From NCBI GenBank assembly GCA_947074165.1, contig CAMTOT010000008.1, positions 1 through 21,436 of the forward strand: a DNA stretch of 21,436 nucleotides, given 5' to 3'. Numbering within the stretch: the first letter of the stretch is position 1; each line of letters begins with the position of its first letter. Shown piece after piece: positions 9,043-15,712 of this stretch. The notes under the pieces are model-generated. The model was not told where the DNA came from, did not search any database, and saw nothing but the letters and a program-made list of their open reading frames with translations. This stretch comes from an uncultured Bacteroidales bacterium (GTDB lineage Bacteria > Bacteroidota > Bacteroidia > Bacteroidales > JAUNSR01). The position numbers were made by a program, and so were the translations under genes.

Positions 9043-9702
9043 ATGAAAAAACATATACTTACAGCTTTATCCTTAACTGCATTGCTTCCTCTTTGCGCAC
9101 AGGATATTGAATCACTTTTCTATAATGTACCCGAAGGCCTTATCGTTCAAATTGAGCCAAATCGTCGCAGGGATATGATTGACATGATTAAAGCGGGACG
9201 TACTGCTACATTTCCTAATAAACTGGGAGGAGTATCTACGATGACTCAATTTAATAATACTTATATCAAAATAGAAGTATCAAAAAATTCAGCTATAGAA
9301 TTTAAGTTGCTTCCTGTCGCTGTAAGTAAAGATTCAATAGGTTATATTATAGGTGTATCTCGTACTGTGTGTGCGCCGGCTTGTGATTCTGATATTTATT
9401 TTTATTCTACAGACTGGAAGCGTTTGAATACTGAAAAATATTTTACCGAACCACGCATAGATAACTATTTTGTAAATTCATCCGCTGTTAATATATCAAA
9501 TATCTCGCAGTATAATGAGGCAAAAAAGAGTATCCCTATGGAAATGATAAGTTACTCTTTTTCACCTGATAATAATAATCTTACTTCTGCAATGGAGTAT
9601 AAAAGTTTCACTCCCAATGAGATATCTTCTATTATTGAGCCTTACGTAGAAACAACAACCATTGTATATACATGGAGTAACGGTAAGTATCTCATACCTT
9701 GA
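9043..9702 (+). CDS. DUF3256 family exported protein
   Basis: A 219-residue protein with a signal peptide; cleavage is likely after the CA of LPLCAQD near residue 19. The mature part matches the DUF3256 pattern seen in Bacteroidales: an opening like IESLFYNVPEGLI, then NRRRDMIDMIKAG, then the conserved NKLGGVSTMT (about 60-69), a central IEFKLLPV, and DSDIYFYSTDWKRLN. The family's function is unknown. The Cys in LPLC is a poor lipobox, so I favour a soluble periplasmic protein. It is convergent with the GlmU-like gene, with 22 nt between the two stops and no obvious terminator there. Confidence 0.82.
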   Translation: MKKHILTALSLTALLPLCAQDIESLFYNVPEGLIVQIEPNRRRDMIDMIKAGRTATFPNKLGGVSTMTQFNNTYIKIEVSKNSAIEFKLLPVAVSKDSIGYIIGVSRTVCAPACDSDIYFYSTDWKRLNTEKYFTEPRIDNYFVNSSAVNISNISQYNEAKKSIPMEMISYSFSPDNNNLTSAMEYKSFTPNEISSIIEPYVETTTIVYTWSNGKYLIP

Positions 9703-9724
9703 TAAAAATCACATAATCTAATCT

Positions 9725-10921
9725 CTATTTGATCCCTTTCTCAATCATAGTTTTTTCATAGATATGCTCATAAATTCTTTTGTCAGCATCGGTCAGTTCT
9801 TTACCGCGTCTTGCCATCATGCGCGACGCTCCGTCATAAAAACGTTTTAACGTTACATTGTCAAAGCCTGCCGCGCCTCCTTCAGAGAAAGAAGGAATAT
9901 ACGTGCGTGGGAACCCACTTCCATACGAATTAACGCCAACCCCTGTTACCGTTGCGGTATTAAACATTGAGTTGATACCTGCTTTAGAATGATCACCCAT
10001 TATAAGGCCACAAAATTGAAGTCCGGTTTTAGGAAACGACTGAGTCGTATAGTCCCATAAACGTATCTCTGCGTAATTATTTTTCAGATTAGACGCATTG
10101 GTACCGGCGCCCAGATTACACCACTCTCCAATCACTGCATTGCCAAGAAAGCCCTCGTGAGCCTTATTGGCATATCCAAACATAACGACATTATTAAGCT
10201 CACCTCCCACTTTACAGTATGGTCCGAGTGTGGTCGGCGGATATATTTTAGTATTCATATTTACAGCCGCGTGTTCACAAGCTGCAAACGGTCCGCGTAT
10301 AGCAGATCCTTCCTGTATTTCTACATCCTTGCCTATATAGATAGGTCCTGATTTAACATTAAATATTACACATTCAGCTGTAGCTCCCTTTTCTATAAAT
10401 ATCTTAGGTGTACCATCCTCAAAATACGGATTACCGATTACTCTTACGCTGTCACTGATAGGTTCGCTCTCTCTGCCTTCAGTCAGAAGTTTGAAATCTT
10501 CGTATATAGCCTTGTCATTCTGCATGAATATATGATACAGTCTGTCGAAAGATATTATCTCAGCCTCAGTTTCAGTCTCTTTTTCAAAAGCATTATTATC
10601 AAACTGTTCTTTTGTGCCTCTGAATGCTATCATGTGTTCTCCCTTTTTAAGGCACTCTCCATAAGTTAGGTTTGCTATCTCTGCGCTTAACATAAGAGAT
10701 GGGCACACATTTGAAGCCACAAACAGATTATCATTAGTTATTACTGATGGATATTTTTCCGATAGATATGTCTGCGTCAGATATGAATATTCTCCGGGTA
10801 GCAAACGTTCCCATTTCTCACGCATTGTCAGAATGCCGAATCTAAACTCTGCTACAGGGCGTGTAAAAGCAAGTGGCAATAAGTGGCCTCTCGATTTTGT
10901 ATCAAATAGTACTATATTCAT
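9725..10921 (-). CDS. GlmU-like putative sugar-1-P nucleotidyltransferase/acyltransferase
   Basis: A 398-residue cytoplasmic protein. It begins MNIVLFDTKSRGHLLPLAFT, the signature of the Bacteroidota 'alternative GlmU' family rather than the LxxGxGTxM motif of classic GlmU. The N-terminal half (about 1-190) is a nucleotidyltransferase-like domain. From about 190 the sequence turns into left-handed beta-helix hexapeptide repeats (GPIYIGKDVEIQEGSAIRGP, then GNAVIGEWCNLGAGTNASNL and LIMGDHSKAGINSMF), typical of acetyltransferases. The probable role is UDP-GlcNAc synthesis from GlcN-1-P, supporting peptidoglycan and lipopolysaccharide. It has a candidate -7 element 52 nt upstream and repeat copy A beyond it. 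Bifunctional activity is inferred from the family. Confidence 0.85.
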   Translation of the reverse strand: MNIVLFDTKSRGHLLPLAFTRPVAEFRFGILTMREKWERLLPGEYSYLTQTYLSEKYPSVITNDNLFVASNVCPSLMLSAEIANLTYGECLKKGEHMIAFRGTKEQFDNNAFEKETETEAEIISFDRLYHIFMQNDKAIYEDFKLLTEGRESEPISDSVRVIGNPYFEDGTPKIFIEKGATAECVIFNVKSGPIYIGKDVEIQEGSAIRGPFAACEHAAVNMNTKIYPPTTLGPYCKVGGELNNVVMFGYANKAHEGFLGNAVIGEWCNLGAGTNASNLKNNYAEIRLWDYTTQSFPKTGLQFCGLIMGDHSKAGINSMFNTATVTGVGVNSYGSGFPRTYIPSFSEGGAAGFDNVTLKRFYDGASRMMARRGKELTDADKRIYEHIYEKTMIEKGIK

Positions 10922-10972
10922 AATAAAAGTATGCTTTAGTATTTTATTTACGTTCTGTCTTAATTATCTAAA

Positions 10973-10980
10973 CAAAGATA
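10973..10980 (-). promoter_or_regulatory. Candidate -7 element for the GlmU-like gene
   Basis: On the minus strand TATCTTTG matches TAnnTTTG, 51 nt before ATG 10921. No clear -33 TTG is present, only a TTTC around 10994-10998. Confidence 0.4.
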
Positions 10981-11041
10981 ATTATTCTGAATAGAAAGAT
11001 ATAAGATTAGTGTTTTTATGTGTCTGTTATATACATAAGAA

Positions 11042-11170
11042 GGGGATGCCTATCAAGTTTAGTCAGCCTGTTTTCTATGCACAAAAATAGATGTAGTAAT
11101 TCAATTAGTATAAGATGAAAATGGTAATAACATAAAAAAGGCTGTCTAACAATAAAATGTTAGACAGCCT
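11042..11170. repeat. Intergenic repeat, copy A (short form, 129 bp)
   Basis: The 277-nt gap between the GlmU-like gene and rpmE holds this element. Its left end (11042-11080) matches the left end of copy B at 19842-19880, sharing CAAGTTTAGTCAGCCT exactly and then a T-rich stretch with TATGC. Its right end, from GATGAAA (11114) through GTAATAACA, A-tract and GGCTGTCTAACA, matches the right end of copy B (from 20087). The middle is only about 30 nt here against about 200 nt in copy B. Ends carry imperfect inverted repeats of the type GGGGCTGTCTAACAA, degraded on the left in this copy. It could be a short non-autonomous transposon remnant or a shared terminator module. Confidence 0.7.
11134..11170 (-). 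terminator. Terminator of rpmE, inside repeat copy A
   Basis: AGGCTGTCTAACA (11139-11151) and TGTTAGACAGCCT (11158-11170) form a perfect 13-bp stem with a 6-nt loop. On the minus strand the stem is followed by a T tract (11139-11134). It lies 28 nt after the rpmE stop, the same distance as the equivalent hairpin behind the aldolase gene. Confidence 0.9.
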
Positions 11171-11198
11171 ATTCTTTATAATATCTTTTTTAAAAAGA

Positions 11199-11450
11199 TT
11201 ATTTTTTTCTGTTAGCGTAACGGTTCATGAACTTATCAACACGTCCTGCTGTATCCACAAGTTTCGCTTTACCTGTAAAGAATGGGTGAGAAGCAGAAGT
11301 GATCTCAAGTTTTACAAGAGGATACTCAACACCATCAAGTTCGATTGTTTCTTTTGTGTTGATTGTTGAACGAGAAATAAAAGTTACGTCATTTGACATA
11401 TCTTTAAATACTACCGGACGGTAGTTTTCAGGATGAAGACCTTGTTTCAT
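11199..11450 (-). CDS. rpmE2: 50S ribosomal protein L31, type B (Cys-free)
   Basis: An 83-residue ribosomal protein of the large subunit. It begins MKQGLHPENYRPVVFKDMSN and ends VDKFMNRYANRKK, with SASHPFFTGKAKLVDTAGRV in between: the type B L31 signature. It has no cysteine at all, so it is the zinc-independent form. In some bacteria this form replaces the zinc-binding paralogue under zinc limitation, but in Bacteroidota it is generally the housekeeping copy. It is transcribed alone from a very good Bacteroides-type promoter and ends at a strong hairpin. Confidence 0.97.
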   Translation of the reverse strand: MKQGLHPENYRPVVFKDMSNDVTFISRSTINTKETIELDGVEYPLVKLEITSASHPFFTGKAKLVDTAGRVDKFMNRYANRKK

Positions 11451-11512
11451 TGCTATATATACTTTTTAATTATTTATTTCGTACTTGATTGAGTGTAACT
11501 TCTTTCGGCTTG

Positions 11513-11544
11513 CAAATGTATTGATTATTTTTCTAATAGCAAAA
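11513..11544 (-). promoter_or_regulatory. Strong Bacteroides-type promoter of rpmE
   Basis: On the minus strand TTTTG (11544-11540) is followed after exactly 19 bp by TACATTTG (11520-11513). This is a full match to the -33 TTTG and -7 TAnnTTTG consensus at the preferred spacing. The start codon lies about 62 nt downstream. Confidence 0.8.
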
Positions 11545-11578
11545 TATAGATTCCTTTTTTCGTTTACAAGCCTCAATA

Positions 11579-12493
11579 TTACTTGATCTCAACCCCTGCA
11601 GCAGTATCTTTATAGTAAAATTTAACAGTTTTCTTATCTCCCCAGATATGATCTACAAGCTCCGGATAATCAATAAATGGATTGCGATTTTTCTGAATAG
11701 CATTATTTGCCTCATTACGTTTTCTCTCCTTTTCACTTACCGGGTCATTTTTGTGCCATTTTATAAGCATCTCAATAACCTCAGATTTAAAGAACGGATA
11801 TTTGCTGTATTCAAGCATTGAATTAGCACCGTTGGCAGATACAAATTTTTGATTCTCGTAACGAGTAGCGATATAGAAATATGTGCGGGCAAGATCTCCT
11901 TTTATATCGTCATTTGGTTCAAATACAGTAACAGTAGTGTTTCCGATAACAAATTTCCCTGATCCCAACTTGCAATATCCATTAGTCCAGGTCTCTTTAC
12001 CTGATTCTACTTCCCCGAATGCATTGTTAAGGCGTTTTGTATTGGCTGTCGCGTCGCAAGGATAAAGATGGTGTAGATCTGTGTATATATCTACACTTGT
12101 TGAGCCTCCCCACCAGCTTTTGGGGAATGAGTGTTCTCTATTGTAGGCATTTGTATTATTTGTGTTAGACTGTTTGTCGCTCCACTGATAATTTGTTGTC
12201 GGGCCTCCGTAAATATCATCGATTAGACCATCTTCTCTTATGCCGTTTGTTTTAAACGCTTCCCATACATCACTATATGATTTAGTAACATGGGTTTTAC
12301 TCAGTTTATTGCACCATGCTGTTTTTAGGCTCGAACCGTAGTTGCCCTCTATGCTTAATAAATCGCCTGTTGATTCACCTCCGATAATAACAAGATACTC
12401 ATCATCCTGTACGCACGAAGAAAAAACAGCTCCGCTTAATATTAATATCGAAAGAAGATATTTTTTGATTCCGAAATACATATTAGATTTCAT
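11579..12493 (-). CDS. Endonuclease I family lipoprotein (EndA/NucM-type)
   Basis: A 304-residue secreted nuclease. The N-terminus is a lipoprotein signal ending in FSSC (Cys27), followed by VQDDEY: an acidic patch right after the lipid Cys, like the surface-export signal described for Bacteroidota lipoproteins. The endonuclease I motifs are clear: NREHSFPKSWW (118-128) with the general-base His121, then YTDLHHLYPCDATANTKR (137-154) with Asn151 as the likely metal ligand, and NNAFGEV. Relatives such as Vvn, EndA and NucM cut DNA, often RNA too, without sequence specificity. It is the last gene of the TonB receptor operon, 79 nt after the modular lipoprotein. Translation could also begin at Met5. 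Expected location: outer-membrane anchored, probably facing outwards, cutting extracellular nucleic acid. Confidence 0.93.
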   Translation of the reverse strand: MKSNMYFGIKKYLLSILILSGAVFSSCVQDDEYLVIIGGESTGDLLSIEGNYGSSLKTAWCNKLSKTHVTKSYSDVWEAFKTNGIREDGLIDDIYGGPTTNYQWSDKQSNTNNTNAYNREHSFPKSWWGGSTSVDIYTDLHHLYPCDATANTKRLNNAFGEVESGKETWTNGYCKLGSGKFVIGNTTVTVFEPNDDIKGDLARTYFYIATRYENQKFVSANGANSMLEYSKYPFFKSEVIEMLIKWHKNDPVSEKERKRNEANNAIQKNRNPFIDYPELVDHIWGDKKTVKFYYKDTAAGVEIK

Positions 12494-12526
12494 AAATCTG
12501 TTTCTTTTTATTTTATAATAAATATA

Positions 12527-12554
12527 AGAGGCCGGGGTCGATATACCGACCTCT
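12527..12554 (-). terminator. Hairpin between modular lipoprotein and endonuclease genes
   Basis: On the minus strand AGAGGTCGG (12554-12546) pairs with CCGGCCTCT (12535-12527), a 9-bp stem with one G-U wobble, followed by an AT-rich TTATATTTATT. It begins 18 nt after the stop of the 702-residue gene. It may act as a partial terminator or mRNA-stabilising hairpin that lowers endonuclease output relative to the upstream genes. Confidence 0.45.
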
Positions 12555-12572
12555 CATTATCTGTTTTAAAGA

Positions 12573-14681
12573 TTATTTCTTTTTAAGAGAGATGTTAGTA
12601 ATCCCGGCTTCCGAACTTACTTTTTTAGTAATTCTGAATTCAAGGTTCATCTTAACAGCGCCTTCCGGAGCTGTAAACTCTATCTCCATTGGTGTCCATT
12701 CTTCTGAAACGGCAAACGTCGTATTATTGGTACGTAGTATATCTTTTGTTGCGCTTGATGTACTTGATGAACCATAATAGTAGATGCTTTCTCCGCTTTC
12801 ACTGAAGAAGCTCGACCAAAGCTTATTGTTTCTTTCGTTTGCCTTATATTCAAATGAAAGAACATAATCTACGCCAGGCTCAATATCAATAATCTGAACC
12901 ACACCCAATGTCCCTGAAGGAAGTTCATTTACATCATCACTTTGTGTAACTACAAATCCGGCACTAGTATTTATAGTGTATTTGTCTGAGTTATTAAGTG
13001 TCCATCCGTTTGTCTCCTCTATAAAGCTTCCGTTTAAGACAAGATTGTCAGGATCACCTTCTGTAGGAGCTTTTACTGTTATTTTAACCTCTTTCAAAGC
13101 TTCTATACCATTGTTTACCGCTTTGATATTGAATGTTGATACCTGTTCTTCTGCTGGAGAGTTTCCGGCAAGAGTGGCAGTTCCGTCTCCGTTGTTGGTA
13201 AGGGTAATCCATGAAGGTATATCATCTGATGATATAACTGTATTCCCCAATCCGTTTACTACAGTGGCTGATACAACGGCTTCAAAAGGTGTGCTGAGAT
13301 TAACGAAAATATTAGATGCTTTTATCGAAACCTGAGTAGCAAGTACACTAACAGATACATTTGCCGTAGCTTCCACTCCATTATTTACCGCTTTCACTTT
13401 GATAGAAATTTCCTGAGCTTCTGCCGGTGCCGTTCCGCTAAGTGTTGCTGTACCGTTTCCATTATCTTTAAGAGTGATCCATGAAGGTATATCTTCAGCA
13501 GTGATAACGGTATTTCCTTTTTCATTTACTACTACTGTTGTAATAGTAGATTCAAAAGACTCGTTAGAAATAGCTTTTATATCTGTCGCTTTTACTGATA
13601 CTTCAGTTTTAGCAGCCCATTCTTTACCAAGAAGTACGTCATCAACACACCATGTAGTCGATTTGCTTGATCCTCCATCACCTACATATCTGAATCCTAT
13701 ATATAAGATGCCGCTATACGCAGATAGATCAATATTGCCGGATGATACAAAAGTATAGTTTGGTGTACTGCTTGTAGCAAGAGTCAGATTCTCAAGCTTG
13801 GTGCGTACTGTTTTAGTTCCGTTATTCTGAAGTACATATACTTCAAATACAGTATCGTCCTGCCAATATGCCTGAGCTGTTTTAAATGAGAATGTTTTAC
13901 TCTCTGCTTTGCTCAAATCAAGACCCTGAGTGATTAACCAAGTCTCATATTTTGCACCTGCCGTAGCGTTGTGTGCCGTAGCCTGCGCATATCCGTTGTT
14001 ATCGAATGTTTTTCCTGTCCATGTTCTGTTACCTTCAACAGCTATGTTCTGCCACTCATCAATAGTAATAGCCGAATTAGCAACCGCATCTGTGAAATAT
14101 TCTTCTACAAGCTCCGCTGCTTTAGAAGCGTCACCCGATACAGAAACATCTGAGTTTTCAATCTCTCCCGGACCTTCACCGTCAAGAAGATACGTCGTAG
14201 TATTCTTCACACCGGCTATCCCATTGTATTTCATCAAGTCACCTTTGATATTAAGTGTCTTATACATGTTTTCAGGATTTGACTGAAGACCTAAAACAGT
14301 TCTTAATTCTGATGTAACCTGTATGCTGACGCAGTTGTTGATATCTTTTTCATCATAACTGTCTGCAAGAAACAGGTTAAGGTTATTGTTGTAAGATTCT
14401 TGTGTCCCGAAATAATCTGCACTCGGAGTTACGTCAGAATCTCTATAACCTACTATATATCCCTGAACCCACACATTCGGAGTAGTAGTTACAGTCGTAC
14501 TTGTCGGATTGATTGCTATTACATCAGCAACTGAATAGGGATTGTTTACTGTCCCTTGTTCTACTCTGTCTGTAAGGTCAGGGAATTTGATTAGTTCAAA
14601 CTCACCTTCGCAAGATACCAGACCGACCATAAATATGGTCATGAGTATGCATAATATATTATTAATTTTTTTCATTGTCAT
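12573..14681 (-). CDS. Modular surface lipoprotein: DUF6359-like, jelly-roll, 2 Ig-like repeats, C-terminal CBM-like domain
   Basis: A 702-residue lipoprotein; the real start is probably Met3 (ATGAAAAAA). The signal ends LVSC (Cys24), then EGEFE, an acidic run. Visible modules: an OB-fold-like N-terminal domain (about 44-170) with NVWVQGYIVGYRDSD and LNIKGDLMKY, as in DUF6359; a jelly-roll 'choice-of-anchor J'-like domain (about 192-355) with TWCVDDVLLG near its end; two tandem Ig-like repeats (361-447 and 451-537) sharing DIPSWITL, NG.GTATL and IKAVNNG; and a C-terminal carbohydrate-binding-like beta-sandwich (about 545-702) starting NLVLNGSF. No catalytic motif is seen. It lies between the DUF5689 lipoprotein and the endonuclease, 23 and 79 nt away. 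A role in binding ligand at the cell surface for the TonB receptor is inferred. Confidence 0.82.
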   Translation of the reverse strand: MTMKKINNILCILMTIFMVGLVSCEGEFELIKFPDLTDRVEQGTVNNPYSVADVIAINPTSTTVTTTPNVWVQGYIVGYRDSDVTPSADYFGTQESYNNNLNLFLADSYDEKDINNCVSIQVTSELRTVLGLQSNPENMYKTLNIKGDLMKYNGIAGVKNTTTYLLDGEGPGEIENSDVSVSGDASKAAELVEEYFTDAVANSAITIDEWQNIAVEGNRTWTGKTFDNNGYAQATAHNATAGAKYETWLITQGLDLSKAESKTFSFKTAQAYWQDDTVFEVYVLQNNGTKTVRTKLENLTLATSSTPNYTFVSSGNIDLSAYSGILYIGFRYVGDGGSSKSTTWCVDDVLLGKEWAAKTEVSVKATDIKAISNESFESTITTVVVNEKGNTVITAEDIPSWITLKDNGNGTATLSGTAPAEAQEISIKVKAVNNGVEATANVSVSVLATQVSIKASNIFVNLSTPFEAVVSATVVNGLGNTVISSDDIPSWITLTNNGDGTATLAGNSPAEEQVSTFNIKAVNNGIEALKEVKITVKAPTEGDPDNLVLNGSFIEETNGWTLNNSDKYTINTSAGFVVTQSDDVNELPSGTLGVVQIIDIEPGVDYVLSFEYKANERNNKLWSSFFSESGESIYYYGSSSTSSATKDILRTNNTTFAVSEEWTPMEIEFTAPEGAVKMNLEFRITKKVSSEAGITNISLKKK
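13071..13601 (-). repeat. Tandem ~265-bp coding repeat (two Ig-like modules)
   Basis: The unit at 13341-13601 encodes residues 361-447 and the unit at 13071-13331 encodes residues 451-537. The stretch ATCCATGAAGGTATATC (plus-strand reading) is identical in both, and the flanking codons are similar, while the unit ends have diverged. This is an internal duplication, not two unrelated Ig folds. Confidence 0.75.
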
Positions 14682-14704
14682 TAATGGATTAAGATAGTTG
14701 TTTG

Positions 14705-15691
14705 TTACTCATCTGTCGGTTCATCCTCTTCTACAGCGGTAATTTCAGAGAAGCGCTGTACAGTAAGCTGATAATTGCCCGCGCGTGATGCCTGGTCGCG
14801 ATACCATCCTACGATAGCGATAATGTCATGCTTGCCCTGAGGCAGAAGCTCTGACGCGAATTTCGCATAGAATGATGTTGTAACGCTTGTCACATTTTTA
14901 TCATTATCCACGATAGCGCGAGATACCGGCACATCAAGATCATTCTCCTCAGAAAATACTATGTTCTCTTTAGTATCATCAATCAGTTTGTATTTGTCCT
15001 GTTGGAAATTACTCGGAGCATCATTCTCTACAAAATATCCGAATCTTACATTCTTTATTCTTACAAGCTGTCCGATAAGTCCGCTGCCTCGCTTGTTGAT
15101 ATCTTCAATAGTAACATCTATCGGATTAACAAGACTCTTGTCTGGCAAACCAACCGCTACGATATGCTTTTCCGCTGTTTTAAATGGCAGACGGCCCACC
15201 TCGTAACGATCTTTTTTTATGTTATAGCTTGTGCTTCCTACTGTGGTTGAATTGGCATAATCTCCGATATATAAATCTCCCGGCATAATAATCACCTGCT
15301 GCCCCTGAGGCCATACTGCCGAAAGGCCTGACGCGTCTACAGAAATATCAAGAGCAGATCCGTCTGTAAGGTCGCGAAGTACGATTTTTTTGTATGTGTT
15401 TCCATCTACATCTGTCGATACTACAACTGCGTTGATAGTATCTTTCAGTGTGTTTGGTATACGGTATATGGTAAACATATCAGCATACTTCTCGCTTTTT
15501 TCGTTCTTTGTGATTAAGAAATCCTCAACTCCGTTGTATCCGCTTTTTAGCTGAGCGCATGTAATAGGATTATTCGCAGGTTTAATATCTCTTAATGCTA
15601 TATTATCAAACTTATCTTCATAATCGCAAGAGCTCATAATAAGTGCAGCTCCGGAAATACAAGTAAGCAATATTTTATTTAGTACTTTCAT
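14705..15691 (-). CDS. DUF5689 domain lipoprotein
   Basis: A 328-residue lipoprotein. The signal peptide ends MSSC (Cys22), followed by DYEDKFD, again strongly acidic. The body matches the DUF5689 pattern: ALRDIKPANNPITCAQLK, a first beta-rich block with YKKIVLRDLTDGSALDISVD (about 99-118), PQGQQVIIMPGDLYIGDY (127-144), then IGQLVRIKNVRFGYF (about 208-222) and a final KHDIIAIVGWYR block. The alternating 'G..V.I....G' strands suggest two OB-fold-like domains. DUF5689 proteins have no assigned activity that I know of. The gene sits between the TonB receptor (21 nt) and the modular lipoprotein (23 nt), in the place where SusD would be in a glycan locus. It may be the surface binding partner of the receptor; that is inference. 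Confidence 0.82.
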   Translation of the reverse strand: MKVLNKILLTCISGAALIMSSCDYEDKFDNIALRDIKPANNPITCAQLKSGYNGVEDFLITKNEKSEKYADMFTIYRIPNTLKDTINAVVVSTDVDGNTYKKIVLRDLTDGSALDISVDASGLSAVWPQGQQVIIMPGDLYIGDYANSTTVGSTSYNIKKDRYEVGRLPFKTAEKHIVAVGLPDKSLVNPIDVTIEDINKRGSGLIGQLVRIKNVRFGYFVENDAPSNFQQDKYKLIDDTKENIVFSEENDLDVPVSRAIVDNDKNVTSVTTSFYAKFASELLPQGKHDIIAIVGWYRDQASRAGNYQLTVQRFSEITAVEEDEPTDE

Positions 15692-15712
15692 TTGTTTAAA
15701 TTTTAGAAAAGA

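Noticed and set aside
12592..14286. Plus-strand ORFs of 60-119 codons opposite the modular lipoprotein
   Set aside because: They are antisense shadows; the minus-strand frame has a lipobox and recognisable repeats.
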